A DNA stretch of 64,000 bases, from NCBI RefSeq assembly GCF_001890765.1, contig NZ_KV878783.1, forward strand, positions 3,128,771 to 3,192,770. Reading direction: 5' to 3'. This DNA comes from Spirulina major PCC 6313. GTDB lineage: Bacteria > Cyanobacteriota > Cyanobacteriia > Cyanobacteriales > Spirulinaceae. Each line of letters starts with the position of its first letter. Positions within the stretch are counted from its first letter, which is position 1. The notes under the pieces were generated by a model. It worked only from the letters and a program-made list of their open reading frames with translations, ran no database searches and was not told the origin of the DNA. Position numbers and translations under genes: made by a program. Shown here piece by piece: positions 1 to 8,304 of the stretch.

Positions 1-2
1 CC

Positions 3-506
3 GGCACATTACGGGCCTATCAAACGACGGTGACGGTGCGCGATCGCACCCTCTGCACCCAACGCCACAAGCGCGGCCAAACGCCCCAACCGATCCATTA
101 CGTCTGTTCCCGGCAGGCTGACCTTGATCCCCGCTGGCGATTTTTTCAACAACCCACCCCACGGGGCTTAATCACCACCACTAGGGGCGCGACTCATTGG
201 CAGGGACGGCCAGAATTTAACGCGATCATCACCACAGGAGAGGCGATTGACTGGGGTCAGGTGTGCTCAATCCTGGGGGATCAGGGGATCGAGCGGGTGG
301 CGGTGTTGGGTGGGGGGCAAATCGTCGGATCGCTACTGCGTGGCGGGTGGGTGGATGAACTGTGTTTAACCCTTTGCCCCCTGATTTTGGGGGAGGGTGT
401 GCCGTGGCTGGCGGAGCAGTTACCGGCGGGGGTGGGGTTGGAGTTGTTGGCCTGTGAGGCGATCGCGTCGGAAGTGTTTTTGCGCTATCGGGTGATGCGG
501 GGCTAA
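3..506 (+). CDS. RibD C-terminal-type (dihydrofolate-reductase-like) reductase, 5' end cut by window
   Basis: This is the C-terminal part of a RibD_C-family NADPH-dependent reductase, the fold used for the reductase step of riboflavin synthesis and for related pteridine or folate reductions. A GTG exists at 30, but the frame is open and coding-like from base 3 (reading [14 protein letters not shown]), so the gene begins left of the window. Visible hallmarks are the PxxYV strand, a [21 protein letters not shown] nucleotide-binding turn near the middle (glycine-rich GGGQ) and [15 protein letters not shown] near the end, as in RibD_C proteins. No deaminase domain is visible here; it could lie upstream or be absent. 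The TAA stop overlaps the TAG stop of the convergent rimM gene by a few bases. Family assignment is good; the exact substrate is not known. Confidence 0.85.
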   Translation, partial: GTLRAYQTTVTVRDRTLCTQRHKRGQTPQPIHYVCSRQADLDPRWRFFQQPTPRGLITTTRGATHWQGRPEFNAIITTGEAIDWGQVCSILGDQGIERVAVLGGGQIVGSLLRGGWVDELCLTLCPLILGEGVPWLAEQLPAGVGLELLACEAIASEVFLRYRVMRG

Positions 507-1033
507 ATCAGGCCCGGCGGTGGGGTGATTTCGAGGCGATCGCCCTCTAGATCCACCACGGGCACGATCGCTTTCACAAACGGGATTAACACCGTTTTGG
601 TCGGGTCATCGGCACGGCGCACTTCGAGCAAATCATTCCCCGCCGATCGCAGATCGATCACCTCACCGACCACCTCGCCGCTGGCTTGATCAATCACCGT
701 CAGCCCGATCAGTTCCGCCACATGAAATTCACCCTCTTCAAGTTCCGGCAATTCCGCATCACTGACCAAGAGCGTCGCGCCGCGTAGGGCTTCGGCTTGG
801 GTGCGATCGCTCACCTCCGCCAACCGCACGATATAAAGGTTTTTCCCCGGCACGGGCCGACCCCGCACCAACTCCACCACCTCCGGCTCTGCCCCCGGTG
901 CGCGTCGTAACCAACGCTGCCCCGGTTGGGTAAATCGCTCCGGAAAATCCGACAGAGACAACACCCGCACTTCGCCCTGTAACCCTTGGGCCGAAACGAT
1001 AGTGCCAATTTCTAACCAGTCTGCATCAACCAT
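503..1033 (-). CDS. rimM: Ribosome maturation factor RimM
   Basis: RimM binds the 30S head (protein S19) and helps 16S rRNA maturation in the cytoplasm. The protein has the RimM N-terminal barrel ([19 protein letters not shown] near residue 5, then [15 protein letters not shown] and [10 protein letters not shown]) and a C-terminal PRC-barrel ([21 protein letters not shown], then [14 protein letters not shown]). I chose the ATG at 1033 ([10 protein letters not shown]), giving 176 residues. An upstream ATG at 1078 in frame would add 15 residues that are not RimM-like. The gene is convergent with the RibD_C gene on its left and overlaps it by only the stop codons. No neighbouring ribosomal gene is seen, so it is probably monocistronic. 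Confidence 0.95.
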   Translation of the reverse strand: MVDADWLEIGTIVSAQGLQGEVRVLSLSDFPERFTQPGQRWLRRAPGAEPEVVELVRGRPVPGKNLYIVRLAEVSDRTQAEALRGATLLVSDAELPELEEGEFHVAELIGLTVIDQASGEVVGEVIDLRSAGNDLLEVRRADDPTKTVLIPFVKAIVPVVDLEGDRLEITPPPGLI

Positions 1034-1113
1034 GAGCGATCGCGAATTTTGCCTAGCCAGAATAGCACGAAGCACCACCCATCCACAGCATCGCGCTCCG
1101 AGTCCTCTGCCTA

Positions 1114-1320
1114 GTGAGAGATATTAGCATTACTGATCTGAGTCTTGGGAAAGATTCAGATTCTCAAACCGTTTTGCCATACTTAGGTTTAAGACAATTA
1201 ACCGAATCTCTTGTCAACACGCCTGACGCTGCTTTACAAAGCTCGCATTTTCAGAACTCAACCGGTAGCGGAATTGCAAATCCCCTAAGTCTGTCTGCGT
1301 CAGTCCCGTCAAATTATTGA
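1114..1320 (+). other. Possible 68-codon leader ORF upstream of ggpS
   Basis: The stretch between rimM and ggpS (1034-1358) is about 325 bases and must contain the ggpS promoter. A GTG-started frame of 68 codons runs through it and ends 38 bases before the ggpS ATG. Its composition (rich in Ser, Leu, Asn) and lack of any recognisable domain do not prove it is translated. In Synechocystis a small protein gene (ggpR) sits just upstream of ggpS and affects its salt regulation; whether this frame is a counterpart I cannot tell, as I see no alignable motif. No clear -10/-35 pair was recognised. Confidence 0.2.
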
Positions 1321-1358
1321 GATCACACGTTACTCATTTATCCCCTAATATCCGCACC

Positions 1359-2867
1359 ATGAAATCCTCTTTGGTCATTCTTTACCACCGTGAACCCTAC
1401 GACGAAATTATCGAAAACGGGGTTGTTCGCTATCGCCCAAAGAAAAGTCCCAATGGGATTATGCCCACCCTCAAAAGCTTTTTTGGTCACGTTAATCGAG
1501 GTACTTGGGTCGCTTGGAAACAGGTGACAGAAGAACAAAAATCCACCTTTGAAAATCGCATCACCGTCGAAGAAGAAAATAATAATTACAGCGTGCTCCG
1601 GATTCCCCTCTTAGCGGATCAGGTCAAACACTTTTACCACATCACCTCAAAAGAAGCCTTTTGGCCCATTTTGCACTCTTTCCCCTGGCAGTTCACCGAT
1701 GAATCGTCAGACTGGGAAAACTTTAAAACCATTAATCGCCTCTTCGCTGAAGCTGCCTGTGAAGAAGCCGCCGAAGATGCTCTGATTTGGGTGCATGACT
1801 ATAATCTCTGGTTGGCTCCGCACTACATTCGCCAACTAAAACCCGACGCGAAAATTGCCTTTTTCCATCACACTCCCTTCCCCTCGGTGGATATCTTCAA
1901 CATCCTGCCCTGGCGGGAGCAAATTGTGGATAGTTTGCTCTGCTGTGATGTGGTGGGCTTCCATATTCCTCGCTACTCGGAAAACTTTGTCAATGTGGCG
2001 CGGAGTTTGCGCCCCGTCGAAGTGCTCAAGCGCGAAGATCCCCCAGCCCACATGACTAAAACCGGGACGGCTTTGGCTGAACCGGAAATGATTTCTCAAC
2101 TGGGGTATAACGGTCGAGTCGTCAATATCGATGCGTTCCCGGTGGGGACGAACCCGGAGCATATCCTAGGGGTGTTGGCGCGGCCCGAAGCTAAGCAACG
2201 CTTAGCGGCAATGCGCGAAGAGTTTGGCGATCGCAAACTCCTGATCGCTGCCGGTCGTGTGGACTATGTCAAAGGTAATAAGGAAATGCTCCTCGCCTTT
2301 GAACGTCTCCTCGAACGTCGTCCGGATCTCCACGGCACGCTGAATTTCCTCGTTACCTGTGTCACCCCTGCCGCCGGGATGCGGATCTACGAAACCACCC
2401 AGCACGAAATTGAGCAACTGGTAGGACGGATTAACGGGCGATTTTCAGAACTGGGCTGGACTCCGGTGCTGCTGTTCACCGAACCCCTCAACGCCATTGA
2501 CCTGATGTGTTACTACAAACTCGCCGATGTTTGTTGGACAACGCCCCTCCGCGATGGTTTAAATTTGGTGGCGAAGGAATATGTGGTGGCTCATAAGGAG
2601 GATACTGGGGTGCTGCTCCTGTCGGAATTTGTCGGCGCAGCGGTGGAACTGCCGGAAGCGTTGCTGACGAACCCCTATTCTCAAGAGAAAATGGATGAGT
2701 CGATCGAGTTGGCCCTGGCGATGCCCGAAGCGGAACAGCGGGAACGGTTGGCGAAAATGTACGCCACCGTCACCACCTACGATGTGAAATATTGGGGCGA
2801 TCGCATCCTCAAGATCTTTAAAACCCTCCAAGCCGACGCGGAAAAAGTGCCCCAAGGCGTAGCCTAG
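1359..2867 (+). CDS. ggpS: Glucosylglycerol-phosphate synthase (GT20 family)
   Basis: GgpS joins ADP-glucose to glycerol-3-phosphate, the committed step in making glucosylglycerol, the main osmolyte of moderately halotolerant cyanobacteria. The 502-residue protein (start MKSSLVILYHREPYDE) is close to the usual length of about 500. It shows GT20 landmarks shared with trehalose-phosphate synthase: HDYNLWLAPHYIRQL near residue 150, FFHHTPFPS, the phosphate/nucleotide-binding RVDYVKG near residue 300, and RDGLNLVAKEYV near residue 400. The N-terminus resembles cyanobacterial GgpS rather than OtsA, which is why I prefer this function over trehalose-phosphate synthase. The ATG at 1359 was chosen; the frame extends upstream to 1317 but those 14 codons do not resemble the family. 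A hairpin terminator follows at 2902. The phosphatase partner is not in the window. Confidence 0.93.
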   Translation: MKSSLVILYHREPYDEIIENGVVRYRPKKSPNGIMPTLKSFFGHVNRGTWVAWKQVTEEQKSTFENRITVEEENNNYSVLRIPLLADQVKHFYHITSKEAFWPILHSFPWQFTDESSDWENFKTINRLFAEAACEEAAEDALIWVHDYNLWLAPHYIRQLKPDAKIAFFHHTPFPSVDIFNILPWREQIVDSLLCCDVVGFHIPRYSENFVNVARSLRPVEVLKREDPPAHMTKTGTALAEPEMISQLGYNGRVVNIDAFPVGTNPEHILGVLARPEAKQRLAAMREEFGDRKLLIAAGRVDYVKGNKEMLLAFERLLERRPDLHGTLNFLVTCVTPAAGMRIYETTQHEIEQLVGRINGRFSELGWTPVLLFTEPLNAIDLMCYYKLADVCWTTPLRDGLNLVAKEYVVAHKEDTGVLLLSEFVGAAVELPEALLTNPYSQEKMDESIELALAMPEAEQRERLAKMYATVTTYDVKYWGDRILKIFKTLQADAEKVPQGVA

Positions 2868-2901
2868 TTCTCCACTGGGTGCTGAACCTGCACTGCATGA
2901 T

Positions 2902-2935
2902 AACCCCGGATTCTCGATAGGAATTCGGGGTTTCG
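2902..2935 (+). terminator. Hairpin terminator after ggpS
   Basis: A stem AACCCCGGATTC (2902-2913) pairs with GAATTCGGGGTT (2921-2932) across a 7-base loop with one mismatch, followed by a short T-rich tail. It lies 35 bases after the ggpS stop, so it probably ends that transcript and separates it from the next gene. Confidence 0.6.
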
Positions 2936-3057
2936 TGGTGTAACTTTCGTCTCACGTTCCCGGAGTTTCCCGCACGATTCACCCAACATCTTGGTTAACT
3001 TGTGCCAGCGGAAAAAATATCGCACACTGAAGATACCTCTCGCTGAATACAACCGTT

Positions 3058-4104
3058 ATGGCTCTTTATGCAGAACTCCATCGTCATTTAGGTGGTTCCG
3101 TGGTTCCCCGCATTCTTTGGCGATATTTTCAACGCTATGAGCCGGATTTGTCCCAACGGTTTCCAGACTATGACCCCTTTGAAGATTTCTACACCCGCCC
3201 CCGCGAGACGTTGGATGAATATTTAGAGCTGCATACCTTAGTGGAAAGTGTGCAAACAGAAAACACCTTGCCCTATTTCATCTATCGCCTGTTACGGGGG
3301 GCCTATGTCTTTGAAAATCTCGCCTATTTAGAACTGCGTTATACCCCCTATTACCGCACCGATCACGATCGCTCTGAAGCCGAACGCATTGACCAAATGC
3401 AGCGCATTGTGGAAGTGGTGGGCAAAGCGATGCAGGGGGTGGAACATCCGATCATTACGCCGCAAATTTTATGTATGCATGTGCGGCTTCCCTATGCGGT
3501 GAATCGGGCGATCGTGGATTTAGCGATCGCCAATCCCGATCTCGTTTGTGGGGTGGATTTGGCGGGGGGCGATAACCATTATGGCGATCGCATCGAGGAG
3601 TTGGTGACGTTGTTTGACTATGCGCGATCGCACGGTGTGAAGACCACCGGCCACCTCTACGAAACCGCCGACGGTTGCCATCCCCAATTGCTGCCCTATT
3701 TACAACGCATCGGCCACGGGATTCAAATCCCCCTCCAACATCCGGAACTGCTGCGGGAAGTGGCCGCCAATGGTCAATGTTTAGAGGTGTGCCCCACCAC
3801 CTATTTTCAAACCGGCGCGTTAGAGGATTTATCGCAATTAAAAACCGTGTTTCAACGCTGTTTTGATGCGGGGGTGGATGTGGCGATTTGTACCGATAAT
3901 GCGGGGCTGCATAATGTGCGCTTGCCCTTTGAATATGAGAATTTATTGACCCACGATATTATTAATTTTCGGCAACTCCAAGCCTGCCAAGATGCGGCGT
4001 TTCGTCATGCCTTTGCCTGGCCCCATAAACAGCCGCCCACGTTGCTGTTAAATACCCTGCTCCAAGAAGAACCGCCCGCCGATGCCACCTCAATTTATCC
4101 CTAA
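3058..4104 (+). CDS. Adenosine deaminase-like amidohydrolase
   Basis: Member of the metal-dependent adenosine/adenine deaminase superfamily, which hydrolytically removes the amino group from adenosine-type purines. The family metal ligands are visible: HRH at residues 8-10 (normally HxH), GHLYE near residue 198 (normally HAGE, with the catalytic Glu kept), RIGHGI near residue 218 and ICTDN near residue 280 (normally TDDP). The second Asp of the TDDP motif is Asn here, so the base-recognition end of the pocket differs from classic Add. At 348 residues the length is normal. It starts at ATG 3058, after a 190-base gap from ggpS, and appears to be a single-gene unit. Deamination is likely, but the exact substrate (adenosine, a modified nucleoside or AMP derivative) is inference. 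Confidence 0.75.
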   Translation: MALYAELHRHLGGSVVPRILWRYFQRYEPDLSQRFPDYDPFEDFYTRPRETLDEYLELHTLVESVQTENTLPYFIYRLLRGAYVFENLAYLELRYTPYYRTDHDRSEAERIDQMQRIVEVVGKAMQGVEHPIITPQILCMHVRLPYAVNRAIVDLAIANPDLVCGVDLAGGDNHYGDRIEELVTLFDYARSHGVKTTGHLYETADGCHPQLLPYLQRIGHGIQIPLQHPELLREVAANGQCLEVCPTTYFQTGALEDLSQLKTVFQRCFDAGVDVAICTDNAGLHNVRLPFEYENLLTHDIINFRQLQACQDAAFRHAFAWPHKQPPTLLLNTLLQEEPPADATSIYP

Positions 4105-4148
4105 GTTGCAGGGTTTTAAAACTGGGATATAAGCGGTTAAGCTTGGGA

Positions 4149-4173
4149 GGCAAGGGGCTGAAGCCGCCTTGTC
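4149..4173. repeat. Dispersed CAAGGGGCT...AGCC.CCTTG palindrome, copy 1
   Basis: An imperfect palindrome of the type CAAGGGGCT-n-AGCC.CCTTGTC lies between the deaminase and CHAT genes. Related copies occur near 9220, 19225 and 36952 in this window, always in intergenic space, so it looks like a small REP-like cyanobacterial repeat. Confidence 0.5.
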
Positions 4174-4212
4174 TGCTTTGATTGGCTTGTTCTTTACTTC
4201 CTCAGTGTTGCC

Positions 4213-6192
4213 ATGGTGCGATCGCCCCTGATCTCTTTATCCTTAATCGCCACCCTGTGGGGACTGCCGAGTCTGATCCAGCGGCTCCCGGCGGCGATCG
4301 CTGCCGAAACCAATCCCCTTGTGGAGTTAACCCAGCAGGGCCTACAGCAGCTAGAGTCTGGCCAATTTGAAGCGGCGTTGCGTACCTATCGACAGTTGTT
4401 AGACCAGGCGGAACGGGAGGGGAGCGATCGCGCCCGTGATGAGGCTCGCCTTGGCCAGGCCAAAGCCACCCTCCTCGCCCAACGGTACAGCGAGGCAATC
4501 CCGCAGTGGGAGCAGATTGTCACCCATGAACGCCAGACCCCCAACCACAGCGGCTTACCCCTGGCGTTAACAAATTTGGCCCTGGCGCAGTTTGGGGCGG
4601 GACACTATCGAGGGGCGGAAACAGCCCTGCGGGAGGCGGTGACCGCGTGGGATAGCCTGCGGGCGAATTTGGCGGATCTCGACCAAGTGACCCTCTTTGA
4701 ACAACAAGCTCACACCTATCGCCTCTTGCAAAAAACCTTGGTGGCCCAGGGAAACACCGATGCGGCGCTGGTGGTTGCCGAAGCGAGTCGGGCGCAATCC
4801 TTGGTGGAACAGTTGGTGCGCAAGCATCGCCCCACGGCCGCGCCGCCGCTAGATCTTGAAGCGATCCGCACAGCGGCTAGAACGGAAAAGACAACCCTGG
4901 TGATTTATGCCTTGGTGGGGGATGAGGTGCGGGTTTTGGGCACAGAAGCCAATGAACCGACGACGCTCTACAGTTGGGTGGTGTCGCCCCAGGGTGCGAT
5001 CGCTTTTCACACCCTCGATCTTGAAGCGGCGGGCATTGAGTCACTGCGTACCTTTGTCCGCCAAACCCGCACCCAACTCATCGATCGCTTTGGCCGAGGA
5101 CGAGTGACCACAACGCTCCCCGGTGACGGCGCGGCGGACTATCTCTATCAACTCTTGATCGCGCCAATCGCGGCCCATCTGCCCCGCGATCCCGCTGCTT
5201 CGGTGACAATTCTGCCCCAAGATGCCCTGTTCCTCGTCCCCTTTGCCACGCTGCGCAATCCTGCCGGAAATTATCTAATTGAATCCCACACGCTGCAAGT
5301 TGCGCCCAATGTGCAGACCTTAGCGATCGCCGCCACCACCCCAGAACGTTCCTCCCAAGGAACCGCCGTGATCGTTGGCAACCCCACCATGCCCACCCTG
5401 CCCCAACAGGATCGCCCCCTCAGTGCCTTACCCGGCGCGGAACAAGAAGCGATCGCCGTGGCGAACCTCCTCAACACCACCCCCTTTCTAGGATCACAGG
5501 CCAGCTTCACCCAGATTCAGCCCCACCTCGCCACCGCCTCCGTACTCCACTTCGCCACCCACGGCCTGCTCTCCTGCGTGGACACCCAAATCGACCCCAA
5601 CGAAACCCTGCGCTACGAGTTGCGCTGTCCTGACTCCCAACTGGATTGGTACGGTAATGCGATCGCGCCACCTGCCAGCACGGCCCGTGAAAATAATGTG
5701 TTTGTCAATCCCGGCGCGGTGATTGTGGGGGGCAATGTGTTTGTGGGTGGGGAGGCGGCGGAAACGGCCCTCGCCCGCGAAAAAGTGGTGCGCGTGGATT
5801 TGCCGGGTGCTCTCGTTCTCACCGCTGATGATGAGTTTGCCACGAGTGATCTTAAGGATGGCTTTTTAACCAGTCGGGAAATTGTGGCCTTGGATTTAAC
5901 GGCGGATTTGGTGGTGTTGAGTGCCTGTGATACCGGACAGGGAAGGATTACGGGGGATGGGGTTGTGGGGTTGTCGCGATCGTTTTTGGCGGCGGGGGCG
6001 GAAAGTGTGGTGGTGTCGCTCTGGGCGATTCCGGATATTCCGACGGCGATGCTGATGACGGAGTTTTATCGCAATCTCCGCAGCAATCCGGATAAGGCCG
6101 CCGCCCTCCGCCAAGCGATGCTCACCACCATGGAACAATACCCCGATCCGTTCAACTGGGGCGCGTTTGTGTTCATGGGCGATCGCACCTGA
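4213..6192 (+). CDS. Secreted TPR-CHAT caspase-like protein
   Basis: A 659-residue protein with an N-terminal signal or anchor peptide (MVRSPLISLSLIATLWG to the AIAAE cleavage-like site near residue 31), helical TPR-like repeats to about residue 210, and a C-terminal CHAT (caspase HetF-associated) domain from about residue 220. The CHAT catalytic dyad is visible: His450 in LHFATHG and Cys572 in LSACDTG, followed by GLSRSFLAAGAESVVVSLW and NWGAFVFMGD at the end. Between His and Cys there is a 60-residue insert rich in Gly/Val with CHAT-typical LTADDE. CHAT proteins are cysteine proteases; some act in immunity or cell death with partner proteins, others in cell-surface maturation. Export implies a periplasmic or thylakoid-lumen role. 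No clear partner gene is adjacent, so the target is unknown. Confidence 0.85.
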   Translation: MVRSPLISLSLIATLWGLPSLIQRLPAAIAAETNPLVELTQQGLQQLESGQFEAALRTYRQLLDQAEREGSDRARDEARLGQAKATLLAQRYSEAIPQWEQIVTHERQTPNHSGLPLALTNLALAQFGAGHYRGAETALREAVTAWDSLRANLADLDQVTLFEQQAHTYRLLQKTLVAQGNTDAALVVAEASRAQSLVEQLVRKHRPTAAPPLDLEAIRTAARTEKTTLVIYALVGDEVRVLGTEANEPTTLYSWVVSPQGAIAFHTLDLEAAGIESLRTFVRQTRTQLIDRFGRGRVTTTLPGDGAADYLYQLLIAPIAAHLPRDPAASVTILPQDALFLVPFATLRNPAGNYLIESHTLQVAPNVQTLAIAATTPERSSQGTAVIVGNPTMPTLPQQDRPLSALPGAEQEAIAVANLLNTTPFLGSQASFTQIQPHLATASVLHFATHGLLSCVDTQIDPNETLRYELRCPDSQLDWYGNAIAPPASTARENNVFVNPGAVIVGGNVFVGGEAAETALAREKVVRVDLPGALVLTADDEFATSDLKDGFLTSREIVALDLTADLVVLSACDTGQGRITGDGVVGLSRSFLAAGAESVVVSLWAIPDIPTAMLMTEFYRNLRSNPDKAAALRQAMLTTMEQYPDPFNWGAFVFMGDRT

Positions 6193-6503
6193 ATAATCGG
6201 CTACCCTCTTGAAAACTGATATAGTGTTAGAACGCTAGCAAACTCCCTAAATACCAACAAGGGATAAGACTACTTCTAGCTTATTGAGGGTAGAAACATG
6301 CTAGAACAATTAATCCTCTACTTTGTTTGTAAAACCAAAGGGTACATTACCAAGACTCAATTAGTAAAGTTTCTGTACCTGGCTGATTTGTATTCTGTGA
6401 AATGGACGAAAAAACAGCTTACTGATCTTGATTGGTGCTACTATTTGCGTGGCCCTTGGAATCAAGAGATTGACACCACCCTGGAAAAGCTAAATGTTTT
6501 ATC

Positions 6504-8021
6504 GTAAGGATTCAGGTGGGGGGGGGGTTGACAAATCAGAAAAAACAGCTAGGTTAGCACAATGAAGCCCATCGAGATTCCCCCAGCCGTCGAACGAGAG
6601 CAACTGAGACAAGCATCATCAGAGGTGCTGGTGGAACTGGTGTTGCGGCAACAAGAGATTATTCAGCAACTAGTCTGGGAAATAGAGCGGCTCAAGAACA
6701 ACGCCAACAGCGATAGCGAGAGTTCATCGAAACCCCCATCAAGCGACATCCACAAACGCTCAGAACACCAACCCCCAAAAAAAGAGCCACCAAGCCAAGG
6801 AAAGCGTAAACCCGGTGGGCAACCCGGTCATCAGGGAAAAACTCGCAAAGGGTTTGGCAGAATAGACCGCTACGAAATGGTGCGAGCGCAAGTGTGTGGG
6901 TACTGTGGGAGCCAAGAGTTGAGCCTAGTCCCCCGAAAAACGCGCCGCCATGAAGTAGCCGAGTTAATCCAACCCGCCATAGAAGTAGTGGAGTATGAGC
7001 AGCAGTGCTGCTGTTGTAGCCGATGTGGACAGGAAACATGGGGAGAGTTACCGCCGCCAGTGCTGGGAGGTCAAAGCTTAGGAGCCGGACTGCAATCCCT
7101 GTTGGTGTGGTTGGGGAACTACGCTCACATGAGCTATGAAAAGCAGCAGGAATTCCTAGAGGAACTGGGGAATATCACCGTGGGAGTAGGGACATTACAA
7201 GCGACCAATGAAAGGGCATCCCAAAGCGTTAAGCCGACAGTAGAGGAACTGGGAAACTGGGTGAAACACCAAGACTATGCCCAAGTGGATGAAACACCAT
7301 GGCTAGTCAAGGGAGTGAAAGAGTGGATGTGGGTAGTGTGCGGGGTGGGTTTTTGCCTCTTCCACGCCGCTGATACTCGTTCAAGGGCGGAATTAGAGAC
7401 CCTATTAGGTCGAAGCTTTGATGGTGTACTCGTCTCTGATGACTTCAGTGTGTACAACGGTTATGAGGTGAAAGCCCAGCAGAAGTGCTTGGCTCATCTA
7501 AGGCGGCACTTCAAGAAAGTCTGCAAGCTCAGGCATGGAAAAAATCCAGAGTTGGCGAAGGCATTCCTGGATTTGATTGACACAGCCTTTGAGCAGCATC
7601 GTCAGTGGCGTGAAACCGAGGATGGGGCTGCCTATCATCAATGGGCGGCGGGCTTTATCTATGAGGTGAAGGCGGCTGTGGAGCATTGGCTCCCCCTGGC
7701 TGGGCATGAGGCGGGCTTGTTATTGCGCTCTCTACGCGATAAGGCAAATCAGTGGTGGTATTTCCTGTCCCATCCAGAAATTCCCCCGGATAATAATCGT
7801 GCGGAACGCTCGTTGCGGTTGGCTGTAACCAAGCGTAAGGTTTGTGGTGGCTCGCGTTCGATGGCAGGTTTTGCCCAGACGGCAAGGTTACTGAGTGTGA
7901 TTCAGACTTGTCGGACTCAAGGGCGTTCGGTGTTGAGTTTCTTGAAACAAGCTTTGATGGCGACGGCTTCTCCTGAGCAAGTCTCCATGCCTTCCCTCAT
8001 CCCTGCTACCTGAATCCTTAC
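6504..8021 (+). mobile_element. IS66-family insertion sequence, copy 1 (intact)
   Basis: A 1518-bp element bounded by the terminal inverted repeats GTAAGGATTCAGGT (left) and ACCTGAATCCTTAC (right). The target duplication is the 8-bp GTTTTATC at 6496-6503 and 8022-8029, the length expected for IS66. It carries one transposase gene and no accessory tnpA/tnpB-like orfs, as in the ISBst12-type subgroup. Its left end contains a run of 10 G. It inserted in the Panacea antitoxin gene. A near-identical copy lies at 12232-13749, and a 201-bp internal-deletion-like or MITE element with the same ends lies at 8553-8753. Confidence 0.95.
6562..8013 (+). CDS. IS66-family transposase (DDE type)
   Basis: A 483-residue transposase that cuts and joins its own IS ends. 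Order of domains: a leucine-rich coiled helix (residues 1-45, part of the N-terminal IS66 dimerisation region), a Ser/Lys-rich linker with PGGQPGHQGKT (residues 84-94), a zinc-binding cluster (CGYCG near 112 and CCCCSRCGQ near 150), and a DDE core with Asp243 (VDETPW), Asp293 or 294 (SDDFSVYNG) and Glu415 (NNRAERSLR). Full length and uninterrupted, so this copy may be active. The start ATG lies about 30 bases inside the left end. Intact transposase in this copy versus a frameshift in the second copy suggests this one could mobilise both, as well as the MITE at 8553. Confidence 0.95.
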   Translation: MKPIEIPPAVEREQLRQASSEVLVELVLRQQEIIQQLVWEIERLKNNANSDSESSSKPPSSDIHKRSEHQPPKKEPPSQGKRKPGGQPGHQGKTRKGFGRIDRYEMVRAQVCGYCGSQELSLVPRKTRRHEVAELIQPAIEVVEYEQQCCCCSRCGQETWGELPPPVLGGQSLGAGLQSLLVWLGNYAHMSYEKQQEFLEELGNITVGVGTLQATNERASQSVKPTVEELGNWVKHQDYAQVDETPWLVKGVKEWMWVVCGVGFCLFHAADTRSRAELETLLGRSFDGVLVSDDFSVYNGYEVKAQQKCLAHLRRHFKKVCKLRHGKNPELAKAFLDLIDTAFEQHRQWRETEDGAAYHQWAAGFIYEVKAAVEHWLPLAGHEAGLLLRSLRDKANQWWYFLSHPEIPPDNNRAERSLRLAVTKRKVCGGSRSMAGFAQTARLLSVIQTCRTQGRSVLSFLKQALMATASPEQVSMPSLIPAT

Positions 8022-8304
8022 GTTTTATCAGTGCAAAAAGAGGGTGAAGCATCGTTGATTAAAGTGAGAGATGAATCGTTTTCGCCTGATTTTGATTTCC
8101 CAATCGGTCTGCAACTAATGCTAGATAATATCAGGAGAGAGTGGGCGGGATCAGGTCCTGAAAAGTTTCGAGAGCTAATGAAATTTGTCTATGCAACGGC
8201 TCCAATGATAGAAGCACAAAAAAAGCATAAACCGGAAGACAAAGCATCGCTCGATCTCCAATTAGAACACAAAAAAAATGTTGACAGAATTAGGGAGATA
8301 GAAG

